From an uncultured Collinsella sp. (GTDB lineage Bacteria > Actinomycetota > Coriobacteriia > Coriobacteriales > Coriobacteriaceae), in the NCBI GenBank assembly GCA_900757505.1, contig CAAEOE010000004.1, positions 1-54,720 of the forward strand: a DNA stretch of 54,720 nt, in the 5' to 3' direction. The position numbers and the translations under genes were made by a program. Below, in pieces: positions 8,475 through 16,941 of the stretch. The notes beneath the pieces are model-generated. The model saw nothing but the letters and a program-made list of their open reading frames with translations. It made no database searches and was not told the origin of the DNA. Position 1 is the first letter of the stretch. Each line of letters opens with the position of its first letter.

Positions 8475-9083
8475 CTAGCGCAGCTGGGCGTAATGGTTGT
8501 AAATCGAAATAGCCGTGGGATAAAGATAGCGCCCGGACTGGATCACATAGACCAGACCCTGCGCAAAACAGGAGAAGAACAACTCATCGAGCGTCGACTC
8601 CCCCACCATCTTGCGCAACGCATGGGCATAGTCGCCGTGGCGGTTGGGCTCGATGGCATCGGCCACAAAGACCACCATATCGAGCGGCGTCATGTCGCAG
8701 GCACCCACGGTGTGACGGTCGACAGCCTGGAAAACGGCCAACGACAACTCAGGGAAAAGCTGCGGAAGCTCATAGGCGGCAACAGGGCCATGCAAAAGCG
8801 GCGTCGCGGCGGAAGGAGAGCCGGCAATCTTAATGCCGTAGTGCAGAGCGCGCGTGACCAGCTCGTCGTCGGAAAGCACCTTGTCCCAGTCATGGATCAG
8901 GCCGGCGGCAGCGGCATCAAAGCGGTCAACGCCGTAGACCTCGGCCAGATGAAGTGCGGTCTCAGCAACACCCAGCGAATGCACATAGCGCTTGCGCTTA
9001 TCCTTCATGCGAACATCGAGCAGCTCTTGAATGCGCTTGAGCAGCGCGCGCTCATCGCCCTCAAACTGATCCTCTACCGACAA
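8475..9083 (-). CDS. yqeK: HD-domain Ap4A hydrolase YqeK
   Basis: Predicted symmetrical bis(5'-nucleosyl)-tetraphosphatase of the YqeK type, which degrades the alarmone Ap4A. It has 202 residues. The metal-binding HD pattern is visible as RYVHSLGVAETA with the HD dyad in AGLIHDWDKV, followed by LLHGPVAAYEL and DRHTVGACDMTPLD. The start is TTG 9083 with a GGGGG sequence six bases upstream. It is sandwiched between nadD and rsfS as in Bacillus. Confidence 0.9.
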   Translation of the reverse strand: MSVEDQFEGDERALLKRIQELLDVRMKDKRKRYVHSLGVAETALHLAEVYGVDRFDAAAAGLIHDWDKVLSDDELVTRALHYGIKIAGSPSAATPLLHGPVAAYELPQLFPELSLAVFQAVDRHTVGACDMTPLDMVVFVADAIEPNRHGDYAHALRKMVGESTLDELFFSCFAQGLVYVIQSGRYLYPTAISIYNHYAQLR

Positions 9084-9095
9084 CGTAGACCCCCA

Positions 9096-9773
9096 TCACT
9101 CAAAATCTTCTTGGCCCAAATCGGCATATAGCCTGCGTTTGCGAATGTAGCCGAGCACGGACTCGCTCGTAAGATAGCGCACGCTCATGCCGCGGGCAAC
9201 TCGCTTACGAATGTTCGTCGAGCTGATCGCCAGCGCCGGAATCTGAATATAGCGCACGTCGAACGGCAGCCCCGACTCTTTGATTCGGGCACGCGCCGTA
9301 TCGATATCAAAGCCCGGTCGCGTCGCCGCAATAAAGGTAGCAAGCTCAGCGATTCGTTCGGCATCATGCCAGGTCACAATATCGATAATCGCATCGGCGC
9401 CCGTAATAAAGTAGAGCTTTACCTGCGGCGGGTAAAAGTCGCGAAGGGCATGAAGCGTATCGGCCGTATAGGTTACGCCCGGACGGTCGATCTCGAACCG
9501 GCTCGCCAAAAAGGCCGGGTTCGCGGCGGTGGCGAGGACCGTCATGGCATAACGGTCCTCGGCAGGCGTAACCGGCTTGTCAAGCTTAAAGGCAGGAGAA
9601 CCCGCCGGCATAAAGAGCACAGCGTCCAAGTCGAGCGACTCGCGCGCCTGCTCGGCGGTCACCAGGTGCCCGTAATGGATGGGATCAAAGGTGCCACCCA
9701 TAATGCCGAGCCTAAACTCCCGCCCGTCCTCTAGAGGAAGCTCGGGCAGACCGATTCCACCGCGCAGCGACAT
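9096..9773 (-). CDS. nadD: Nicotinate-nucleotide adenylyltransferase
   Basis: Converts nicotinate mononucleotide and ATP to deamido-NAD in NAD synthesis. It has 225 residues. The nucleotidyltransferase motif GIMGGTFDPIHYGH is at about residue 23 and the ISSTNIRKR motif is near the C-terminus. The first 20 residues precede the fold and are not conserved. It lies three bases downstream of obgE, so translation is probably coupled. Confidence 0.95.
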   Translation of the reverse strand: MSLRGGIGLPELPLEDGREFRLGIMGGTFDPIHYGHLVTAEQARESLDLDAVLFMPAGSPAFKLDKPVTPAEDRYAMTVLATAANPAFLASRFEIDRPGVTYTADTLHALRDFYPPQVKLYFITGADAIIDIVTWHDAERIAELATFIAATRPGFDIDTARARIKESGLPFDVRYIQIPALAISSTNIRKRVARGMSVRYLTSESVLGYIRKRRLYADLGQEDFE

Positions 9774-9776
9774 GGC

Positions 9777-11243
9777 TTACTCGCCCTCCGAGGTCTCGGC
9801 ATCGCCCGCGGCATCCGCCGCATCGACAACCTCGACGCCCTCATCCGCAGCATCGGCCACGTCAATGGCTTCAACGGCAACGTCCTCGCCAGCATCCTCG
9901 AGCTCCTCGTACTCCGAGAAGTCCTCGGCGCCCTCAAAGTCAAAGGCGCGCTGGCAAATACGGACCTCGTCGCCCGCACGGCAGCCGGCCTTCTCGAGCG
10001 CATCGTCAACACCCATACGCGCAAACTTATGCTGCAGGTAAATGACGGCTTCTTCGTTTTCCCAGTCGGTCTGGATGACCATGCGCTCGATGGCACGACC
10101 GACCACGCGGAAGGCACCGGGCTCTTCCTGGACAATGCGGAAACGCTTCTCACGCTGCAGGCGGCGGCGCTCCCACTCATCGTCGCGCAGAACGACCGGC
10201 TCATCGGAGACAGCCAACTCGGCGCGCAGCTTAGCCACCTGCTCGCCCACGGCAAGCATCAGCGTGTTGAGGCCGGCGCCCGTCACAGCAGACACGGCAA
10301 AGAACATATGTCCATCGTCGAGCGCAGCGCGTTTGAGGTCGGCAATCTTGTCAGCCGTGCCCGGTGCATCGCACTTGTTAGCGACGACGATCTGCGGACG
10401 CTCCGAAAGCTCGGCGCCATACTGCTCGAGCTCGCGGTTGATGATGCGATAGTCCTCGACCGGATCGCGATCCTCAAAACCACCCGTCATATCGACGACG
10501 TGCATGATGAGTGCCGTGCGCTCGATGTGGCGCAGGAACTGATGGCCCAGGCCCTTGCCCTCGCTCGCACCCTCGATGAGGCCGGGGACGTCGGCAACGA
10601 CATAGGAGTACTCGCCGGCACGCACCATGCCCAGATTGGGCACGAGCGTGGTAAACGGGTAGTCGGCAATCTTAGGACGGGCGGCGCTCATGCGCGCGAT
10701 GAGCGATGACTTACCCACCGAGGGGAAGCCCACGAGCGCGGCATCGGCCATAAGCTTCATCTCGAGCTCAATCCAGTGCTCCTCGGCCGGTTCGCCCAGC
10801 TGAGCAAACGCGGGCGCGCGGCGCACCGACGTCACAAAGTGCGTGTTGCCCAGGCCACCGGCACCGCCGGGCGCCACGACGACGCGCTCGCCATCGTGCA
10901 CCAGATCGGCAATCTCGAACATCGGGGTCTGCGTCTCGGGGTCGAGCTCGCGCACCACGGTACCCATAGGGACCTTGAGAATCAGGTCCTCGCCGCTCTT
11001 ACCGTTACGGCGGGCACCCTGCCCGTGCGTGCCGCGCTCGGCGCGGAAGTGATGCTTAAAGCGGTAATCGATCAGCGAAGACAGCTGAGCATCGGCCTGG
11101 ATAACGACATTGCCGCCACGACCGCCGTCGCCGCCATCGGGGCCGCCCTTGGGGACAAATGCCTCGCGCCTAAACGACATGCATCCGGCTCCGCCGTCGC
11201 CGCCGCACACGTTAATGCGGCTGATATCGGTGAACTGTGACAA
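9777..11243 (-). CDS. obgE: Obg-family GTPase (50S assembly)
   Basis: Essential GTPase involved in late 50S assembly and growth control. The product is 488 residues. In order it has the glycine-rich Obg fold (FTDISRINVCGGDGGAGCMSFRREAFV), a G domain with the P-loop VGFPSVGKSSL, DVPGLIEGA (G3) and NKCD (G4), then a C-terminal OCT domain and an acidic Ala/Glu/Asp tail of about 55 residues. The start is TTG 11243 with GGAGG eight bases upstream. It is separated from rpmA by an intrinsic terminator, so expression depends on read-through or an unseen promoter. Confidence 0.95.
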   Translation of the reverse strand: MSQFTDISRINVCGGDGGAGCMSFRREAFVPKGGPDGGDGGRGGNVVIQADAQLSSLIDYRFKHHFRAERGTHGQGARRNGKSGEDLILKVPMGTVVRELDPETQTPMFEIADLVHDGERVVVAPGGAGGLGNTHFVTSVRRAPAFAQLGEPAEEHWIELEMKLMADAALVGFPSVGKSSLIARMSAARPKIADYPFTTLVPNLGMVRAGEYSYVVADVPGLIEGASEGKGLGHQFLRHIERTALIMHVVDMTGGFEDRDPVEDYRIINRELEQYGAELSERPQIVVANKCDAPGTADKIADLKRAALDDGHMFFAVSAVTGAGLNTLMLAVGEQVAKLRAELAVSDEPVVLRDDEWERRRLQREKRFRIVQEEPGAFRVVGRAIERMVIQTDWENEEAVIYLQHKFARMGVDDALEKAGCRAGDEVRICQRAFDFEGAEDFSEYEELEDAGEDVAVEAIDVADAADEGVEVVDAADAAGDAETSEGE

Positions 11244-11257
11244 CAGAATCGCCTCCT

Positions 11258-11302
11258 ACAAAAAGAGGGAGACCCTTGAATCCTAAAACTCAAGTGCCTC
11301 CC
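11258..11302 (-). terminator. Intrinsic terminator between rpmA and obgE
   Basis: A 13-pair stem with one mismatch (arms 11267-11279 and 11290-11302), followed on the minus strand by TCTTTTT (bases 11265-11259). It would reduce transcription from the abundant ribosomal-protein genes into obgE. Confidence 0.8.
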
Positions 11303-11327
11303 ACATATGTGCTCTATGAAGGGTGAA

Positions 11328-11585
11328 TTACGCGTTCGCGAGCGGGCGTACGCTGACCCTGTGCTTGATACCCTTGTGGAACTCAACGGTACCGTCGACC
11401 AGCGCGAACAGCGTGTCGTCCTTACCACGGCCAACGTTCTCACCCGGGTGGATGTGCGTGCCGTGCTGACGGACGAGAATCGTGCCCGTGGTTACCGTCT
11501 GGCCGGCATAGCGCTTCGTGCCAAGGCGCTGACCGCGGGAGTCACGGCCATTACGGGAGGAACCGAGTCCTTTTTTGTGTGCCAT
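11328..11585 (-). CDS. rpmA: 50S ribosomal protein L27
   Basis: Ribosomal protein bL27, whose N-terminus reaches the peptidyl-transferase centre. It has 85 residues with the hallmark AHKKGLGSSRNGRDSRGQRLG start and the GTILVRQHGTHIHPGENVGRGKDDTL core split by a short loop. There is no N-terminal cleavage extension of the Firmicutes type, so it is probably not processed by Prp protease. It follows rplU directly. Confidence 0.98.
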   Translation of the reverse strand: MAHKKGLGSSRNGRDSRGQRLGTKRYAGQTVTTGTILVRQHGTHIHPGENVGRGKDDTLFALVDGTVEFHKGIKHRVSVRPLANA

Positions 11586-11618
11586 TGTGTATACCTACTC
11601 TTTCGTTACGAGTGTAAT

Positions 11619-11993
11619 CTACTCGGCGACGGGAGCCTCGGCAACAGCCTCAGCCTCTGCCTTGACAGCCTTCTTGGCGCGGGAGGTAGCCTGAACCTTC
11701 ACGATCTTCAGCTTGGTGAGCTGCTGACGGTGACCCTTCAGACGACGATAGCGCTTGCGCTTGTGGAACTTGAAGACCAGCTGCTTCTCGCCCTTGAACT
11801 GCTCAACGATCTGAGCGGTAACCTTGGCCTTGGCCAGCTTGTCGGGATCGGTGACGATCTTCTTACCATCGTTGAGGAAGATAACCGGCAGGGTGACCTT
11901 GTCGCCCTCATTGCCCTCGATCTTCTCGACGGTGATGACATCGTCGGTGGCGACCTTGTACTGCTTGCCGCCCGTGTTAACGATTGCGTACAT
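11619..11993 (-). CDS. rplU: 50S ribosomal protein L21
   Basis: Ribosomal protein bL21, 124 residues from ATG 11993 (YAIVNTGGKQYKV start). An in-frame upstream start at 12014 is less likely because the family begins at this Met and GAAGGG precedes it. The C-terminus has an Ala/Glu/Lys-rich extension after RRLKGHRQQLTKLKI. It heads the rplU-rpmA transcript. A strong promoter lies immediately upstream, overlapping the end of the previous gene. Confidence 0.97.
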   Translation of the reverse strand: MYAIVNTGGKQYKVATDDVITVEKIEGNEGDKVTLPVIFLNDGKKIVTDPDKLAKAKVTAQIVEQFKGEKQLVFKFHKRKRYRRLKGHRQQLTKLKIVKVQATSRAKKAVKAEAEAVAEAPVAE

Positions 11994-12035
11994 GTTTACT
12001 TGCCCTTCATGCATCAGTTAGTGCAACAGCCGAAT

Positions 12036-12064
12036 ATAGTAGCAGGCGAAAATACCCCCGTCAA
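12036..12064 (-). promoter_or_regulatory. Promoter of rplU-rpmA
   Basis: On the minus strand TTGACG (12064-12059), a 17-base spacer and TACTAT (12041-12036), with TG one base before the -10 (extended -10). The -35 overlaps the stop codon of the upstream DUF2344 gene. The start of transcription would be near 12029, giving a leader of about 36 bases. Confidence 0.7.
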
Positions 12065-12873
12065 CGAGTATGTGGAGCAAATCCACAAGTTCGCACAGGT
12101 ATGGGGCTGACGAGTCGGCCCTCGTCGTCCTCGCATGCTTGATTCTGACGCTCGACATCGTAGGAGCAGATGGTCACGAGGTCTTGCATACCGGTGGAAA
12201 CAATAGGTGCATCCACGCCCGGGGTCAAGCCCTGCAACAAAACATCAGCAGCAGAAAGCAAAATCTCCGGACGCATGGAGCCCTCGTTGTCGGCATGGGT
12301 GTCGAGCATGAGCACCAAATGGTCCGGGCGCTCCCCCGCCGTGAGCTCATAGCCCACGAGCGTGTGGTCCAAATCCAAGCGCTTGCTCTTTTTTCCGCGC
12401 GCGTAGTCGATGCCGTGACCCGCGCGCAGCGTGTCAATCGCACGACGCACCTCGTCGGCGCTTACGGGCGCCTCGGAATCCAAGTGCAGGTCGATGCGAT
12501 ACGACAGGCGCGTGAGCTGCGCCGTCAACGCCGGCGTGCGCACGTCGATGTACGCCGCCTCGATGGGTGCCAGATCGGCCGGAGACGCCGCAGCCAGACG
12601 TCCAAACGCCTCGTCGAGCGCCACGAACTCGGTCATAAATAGGTCATACCACTCGCAGGTCGACGACGTACCCACCGGTAGCGCCGAAGAGAAGCCCACG
12701 CGCATGTGCGGAGAGAAGCCCTGCGTGACGGCATAGGGAAGCCCCGCACGGCGCACGATGCGCTCAATGGTATGGATTACTTCGAGATGGCCCAGGTACT
12801 TAAGGCGATCGCGCTTGCCATAGCGAACACGAAGCCTAAAGAGCGAGGGGTTGTCGGTCAGGCGCTCACTCAT
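12061..12873 (-). CDS. TIGR03936 family (DUF2344) radical SAM-linked protein
   Basis: Conserved protein of unknown function that is regularly encoded beside or fused to TIGR03960 radical SAM proteins. It has 270 residues, and the family core FRLRVRYGKRDRLKYLGHLE, then QGFSPHMRVGFSSALPVG, is clear. It overlaps the upstream TIGR03960 gene by four bases (ATGA), so the pair is translationally coupled and probably acts together. No catalytic residues are known for it. The C-terminal 60 residues are poorly conserved. Confidence 0.92.
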   Translation of the reverse strand: MSERLTDNPSLFRLRVRYGKRDRLKYLGHLEVIHTIERIVRRAGLPYAVTQGFSPHMRVGFSSALPVGTSSTCEWYDLFMTEFVALDEAFGRLAAASPADLAPIEAAYIDVRTPALTAQLTRLSYRIDLHLDSEAPVSADEVRRAIDTLRAGHGIDYARGKKSKRLDLDHTLVGYELTAGERPDHLVLMLDTHADNEGSMRPEILLSAADVLLQGLTPGVDAPIVSTGMQDLVTICSYDVERQNQACEDDEGRLVSPIPVRTCGFAPHTR

Positions 12874-14747
12874 GCGCGATCACCCATCAATACATTCTTG
12901 GCGTGGAGCGTGGGGCAGATCCCGCAGCCGGTGCACGACGTGCGGGTGCAGTCGGGAGTCGTGACGCCCTCGAGCGAGCGACGGTACTCGCGCTCGAGGA
13001 AGCCGCGCGTGCAGCCGGGGCTCACGTGCTCCCACGGCAGGCGCCAGTCCAACTCGTAGGGCAGGTGCACGAGCTCATTGAGGTCGATGCCGTTTTTGGC
13101 AGCAGCTTCCTTCCAGTTATCGAGCGAGAAATGCTCTACCCAGGCGTCAAAGCGAGAGCCCGAGCGCCAAGCATCGATGATGACGGGCGTCATGTCACGA
13201 CCGGCGCGGGACAGCGCGGCCTCGATGAGCGAGGTCTCGGCATCGTGGTAATGAACGCGGACGGCACGGTTGCGAACGCTCGTGACGAGCAGCTTCTGGC
13301 GACGCTTGACGTCGTCGTAGTCGAGCTGCGGGCACCACTGGAACGGCGTGGCAGCCTTGGGGATAAAGACCGAAACCGAGATCGACACCGAGATCGAGCC
13401 GCGACGAGCCTTGGGCACCACGGAACGACCGAGCTCCAGCACGTGATCGGCCAGATTGGCGATGGCCACGATGTCCTCGTCGCGCTCGCCGGGAAGGCCC
13501 ATCATAAAGTAGAGCTTCATGCGGTTCCAGCCGGCCTCGAAGGCCGCCTTGGCCGCACGGTCCAGGTCCTCCTCGGTCACGTTCTTGTTAATGATGTCGC
13601 GCATGCGCTGGCTGCCGGCCTCGGGCGCGAACGTCAGGCCGCCCTTCTTTTCGCCAGCAACCGACTCGGCCATATCCACGCCAAACGAATCCAGGCGCTG
13701 CGACGGAATAGACACGCGAATACCCGTATCCTCCAGGCGACGGTTGAGCCTGCCGAGCACGTCGCGAATGCAGGAGTGGTCGGTCGTGGAAAGCGAGGTC
13801 AGCGACACCTCGTCGTAGCCGGTCTTTTCCAGACCCTGAATCACCGACGAGACAATCTGGTCGGCAGAGCGCTCGCGCACCGGGCGATACGTCATGCCGG
13901 CCTGGCAAAAACGACAGCCGCGGGCGCAGCCGCGCAGGATCTCGATAGACAGGCGGTCGTGGACCAGCTGCGCATAGGGCACGCACGACTGCGACAGCGG
14001 ATTCGTGGCGCCGAAATCCTCGACGACGCGCTTGTAGACCACGGTCGGCGCATCCTTGCCCTCACGCGGCACGGTGTAGCCATGCGGCGAGCAGGGCTCG
14101 TCGTGACGAACCTCATAGAGCGACGGCACGTAGTTGCCGGCAATGGATGCAAGCTGCTCAACAATCTGCGCGCGCGGGACTCCTTCGTCACGCAGGCGGC
14201 GATGCAGCTGACAGGTCTCGAGCAGCGATTCCTCACCCTCACCGATGAGGATGGCATCGAAGAAGGCCGCGTACGGCTCGGGGTTGTACACCGAGGGACC
14301 GCCGGCGATGATAATGGGGTCGTCTTCACCTCGGTCGGTCGCCAACAGCGGAATGCCAGCGAGGTCGAGAGCCTCGAGGAAGTTCGTCACCGCCATCTCG
14401 TGCGGCACATGCAGGCCGACGATATCGAACGAAGCGACCGGCGCTGCACCCTCGAGCGAGAGCAGCGGAATGCCTGCCTCGCGCATGGCATCACCCATAT
14501 CGGGCCACGGCACATAGCCACGTTCGCAGGAGATGCCCTCGGCCTGGTTAAGGATGTTGTAGAGGATGGCGATGCCCTGGTTGGGCAGACCGACCTCGTA
14601 CACATCCGGGTAGATCAGGCAGCAACGGTAGTCGGCATCGGCCTTGGAAAGCGTGCCCCACTCGTGATCGATATAGCGACTCGGCTTCTCGACCTTGGCG
14701 AGCAACGGCTCAATTAAATGAAAACAGTCTTGGTATGCAACGCGCAA
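12870..14747 (-). CDS. TIGR03960 family B12-binding-like radical SAM protein
   Basis: Radical SAM enzyme of unknown reaction. I place the start at TTG 14747 (625 residues) because AGGGG precedes it by about eight bases and the next residues lead into the family motif VEKPSRYI. Reading further upstream gives an Arg/Ser/Pro-rich stretch that is antisense noise from the neighbouring gene. The N-terminal half has a B12-binding-like fold with GLPNQG and IIAGGP. The iron-sulfur cluster motif CxxxCxxC is Cys274, Cys278 and Cys281. A second Cys cluster (TSCTGCGICPT) lies near the C-terminus. It is coupled to the DUF2344 gene by an ATGA overlap. A role in RNA or ribosome modification is often guessed from context but is not shown. 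Confidence 0.9.
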   Translation of the reverse strand: MRVAYQDCFHLIEPLLAKVEKPSRYIDHEWGTLSKADADYRCCLIYPDVYEVGLPNQGIAILYNILNQAEGISCERGYVPWPDMGDAMREAGIPLLSLEGAAPVASFDIVGLHVPHEMAVTNFLEALDLAGIPLLATDRGEDDPIIIAGGPSVYNPEPYAAFFDAILIGEGEESLLETCQLHRRLRDEGVPRAQIVEQLASIAGNYVPSLYEVRHDEPCSPHGYTVPREGKDAPTVVYKRVVEDFGATNPLSQSCVPYAQLVHDRLSIEILRGCARGCRFCQAGMTYRPVRERSADQIVSSVIQGLEKTGYDEVSLTSLSTTDHSCIRDVLGRLNRRLEDTGIRVSIPSQRLDSFGVDMAESVAGEKKGGLTFAPEAGSQRMRDIINKNVTEEDLDRAAKAAFEAGWNRMKLYFMMGLPGERDEDIVAIANLADHVLELGRSVVPKARRGSISVSISVSVFIPKAATPFQWCPQLDYDDVKRRQKLLVTSVRNRAVRVHYHDAETSLIEAALSRAGRDMTPVIIDAWRSGSRFDAWVEHFSLDNWKEAAAKNGIDLNELVHLPYELDWRLPWEHVSPGCTRGFLEREYRRSLEGVTTPDCTRTSCTGCGICPTLHAKNVLMGDRA

Positions 14748-14757
14748 CGGAAAACCC

Positions 14758-15687
14758 CTAAGCAGCGAGATCTGATGCGTCCTGATAGGACGCCATAGGA
14801 CGGGTAGCGCCCGCGACGGTGGACACCAGATCGCGAACGCGGGAGAACGTGGCAGTGACCACCTCGTTGGCACGGCTGTAGTCGACATCGCGCTCGTAGA
14901 GCGAAACGAGCGCACGGCCCATGCCATAGGTGCCCGCGGCAGCAGTGAGCGCCTTGACGGCAAACCCAATATGCGGCGTCTGCTTGACAAGTGCGCGGGT
15001 GACCGCTCGGATCACAAGACCGCCGGCAAGCACGCCCGCGACCTCGTAGCCGCGCTCGGGCTTAATGCCGCGTCCAAAGACGGCAGCGAGCTCAAAGAGC
15101 ATGCCCACCTGCGCCAGCGCCATAACGGGATAATCGGCACCCGGCAAAAACACCAGCGCACCGGTCGCCATATTGGTGAGCGCACACGAGGTGATAATAC
15201 GATTGGCCGCCGCGATGCGCATGAAGGCAAAGTTCGCCGCAAAAGCCGTTTCCTTGTCGGTGCGATCGAGAATCCAGCGGGCAAGCGTCTCGAGCAGATA
15301 CGTCTTATCGGTTGCCGCCACCACGCCGAGCATGGGCGTGGACTCCTCGATAAACGGCACCTCCACAGCAGACTCGGCAAGCACGCACACGGGCGCGCCG
15401 GCGATCACGAGCTCCTGCACGGCACTCTCCAAGCGGTCGGAACCACACGAGAGCACCAGCACCACATCGGTATCGGTCTTTGGAGCAATTCGCTCCTCCC
15501 CCAGACGCTCGACGCGCACAATGCCCGAGGTCGTCTGCGGCACAAAGGCGTCACGCACCGTCTCGGCCAGAAAGCGCGAGGCGGACGAATCCAGATAGAC
15601 CGAGACGCGCACCGGCGTATCGGAATCCTTCTTAACGGACGCGCCCATCTTAAAAGCGCGGGTCAGCTTATCTACGGGAATTTTCAT
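14758..15687 (-). CDS. DUF697-like membrane-associated protein
   Basis: No experimentally named homologue recognised. The 309-residue product has an N-terminal alpha/beta region (residues 25-140) with a Rossmann-like strand DTDVVLVLSCGSD but no P-loop. The C-terminal half (about 170-290) resembles DUF697, which usually sits behind Era-like GTPase domains. LPGADYPVMALAQVGMLFEL and AGTYGMGRAL are the matching blocks, with hydrophobic helices. It lies 18 bases after rodA and 10 bases before the TIGR03960 gene, so it bridges the cell-shape and radical-SAM genes in one probable transcript. The N-terminal part could be a GTPase-like domain that has lost nucleotide binding. That is inference. Confidence 0.75.
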   Translation of the reverse strand: MKIPVDKLTRAFKMGASVKKDSDTPVRVSVYLDSSASRFLAETVRDAFVPQTTSGIVRVERLGEERIAPKTDTDVVLVLSCGSDRLESAVQELVIAGAPVCVLAESAVEVPFIEESTPMLGVVAATDKTYLLETLARWILDRTDKETAFAANFAFMRIAAANRIITSCALTNMATGALVFLPGADYPVMALAQVGMLFELAAVFGRGIKPERGYEVAGVLAGGLVIRAVTRALVKQTPHIGFAVKALTAAAGTYGMGRALVSLYERDVDYSRANEVVTATFSRVRDLVSTVAGATRPMASYQDASDLAA

Positions 15688-15705
15688 AGCAAACCCCTCC
15701 AGCGG

Positions 15706-16932
15706 TTACGCGGCGCCCGAACGATGCCGCCATATGGATTGTACGATACCCACCGTCAGCAGCTGAATCATCATCGAAGACGAACCGAAGCTAATAAACG
15801 GTAGCGGAATACCGGTAATCGGCATCATGCCAATGCACATGCCGATGTTCTCGAAGGTCTGGAATGCCCACATGCCGACGATACCTACGCACGACAGACG
15901 CAGGAACAGCGACTCACACTTAAAGGCGACGCGAATCGTCGAAAAGATCAGCAGCACGTAGAGGCACAAGAGAAAAAAGGAACCGCAAAAACCAAAGGTC
16001 TCGGACAAAAAGGCGAAGACGAAGTCGGTGTGGAACTCAGGCAGAAAGCCGCCGGCCGACTGCGTCGCATGGCCCAAACCCTTACCAAAGAAGCCGCCCG
16101 AGCCAACGGCGATAAGCGACTGCTGCAGGTTGTAGGCATCGTCCGAATCGGCATTATCGGGGTCGATAAAGACCGTCAGACGATTCATCTGATACTGCTT
16201 GATGAGCACATCGTGGCCGAGCAACGAATCAAAGACCGAATCAAGCGCCAGAACGAGGGCCACCAGGCCCACGAGCAGGGCCAGGGTCGACAGCACCCAT
16301 TCGCGGCGTGCACCGCTCATACAAATGACGATGGCGCCCGAAACAAGCACGACCAGGCCCGAGCCCAGGTCGCCCATGGCAACGACGGCCAAAAACGGAA
16401 TGGACAGCATGCCGCAGAGCTTGACGTAGTCGCGAACGGTATCGATGCGACCGTTATACTGCGCGCCAAGCGTAGCAATAAAGAAGATGGTGATGAGCTT
16501 GGCAAGCTCAACCGGCTGGAATGTCAAGCCGATACCGGGAATCTTGATCCAGCCCGTCATGCCCAGACCGCCCGTATAGGACAGACCTGGAATCTTGGGC
16601 GAGAGGATCACGATCAGGTCGATGACGAGCAACGCCGTCGAGAAATTGGAAATACCGCGCAGGTCGGTACGCCAGACCAGCACCGCCAGCACCGTACCGA
16701 TTCCAATTCCCAGCAGATGGCGTGAGAACGAAGCGTCGGCCTTAAACTGCGAAGCCGACCAGATAATGATGGCACCGTAGGCGACGAGGGCCACAGTAGC
16801 CACGAGCACACCGATATGCACCTTTTGGCGAAACGTGCCGCGCGAGGCCGAAAGTTGCTTGTTGACACGGTCCAGGCTGCTGCGAGAGCCGGTCTTGGTT
16901 GAACGGAACAGATCCGCCGGAGAAAAATCCAT
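15706..16932 (-). CDS. rodA: SEDS peptidoglycan glycosyltransferase RodA
   Basis: Polytopic SEDS-family enzyme that polymerises lipid II during cell elongation together with its class B PBP. It has 408 residues with about ten membrane segments. Family signatures are GWIKIPGIGLTFQPVELAKL and, near the end, MMPITGIPLPFISFGSSSMM. A cytoplasmic N-terminal arm of about 40 residues precedes the first segment. It is immediately downstream of mrdA (9 bases), the usual RodA-PBP2 pairing, and downstream of mreCD, so I call RodA rather than FtsW. Confidence 0.94.
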   Translation of the reverse strand: MDFSPADLFRSTKTGSRSSLDRVNKQLSASRGTFRQKVHIGVLVATVALVAYGAIIIWSASQFKADASFSRHLLGIGIGTVLAVLVWRTDLRGISNFSTALLVIDLIVILSPKIPGLSYTGGLGMTGWIKIPGIGLTFQPVELAKLITIFFIATLGAQYNGRIDTVRDYVKLCGMLSIPFLAVVAMGDLGSGLVVLVSGAIVICMSGARREWVLSTLALLVGLVALVLALDSVFDSLLGHDVLIKQYQMNRLTVFIDPDNADSDDAYNLQQSLIAVGSGGFFGKGLGHATQSAGGFLPEFHTDFVFAFLSETFGFCGSFFLLCLYVLLIFSTIRVAFKCESLFLRLSCVGIVGMWAFQTFENIGMCIGMMPITGIPLPFISFGSSSMMIQLLTVGIVQSIWRHRSGAA

Positions 16933-16941
16933 CGCAACCTC

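Noticed and set aside
12870..14990. Longer N-terminus for the TIGR03960 gene (start near 14990)
   Set aside because: The extra 81 residues are Arg/Ser/Pro-rich, overlap the upstream gene out of frame and have no conserved content. TTG 14747 has a good ribosome-binding site.
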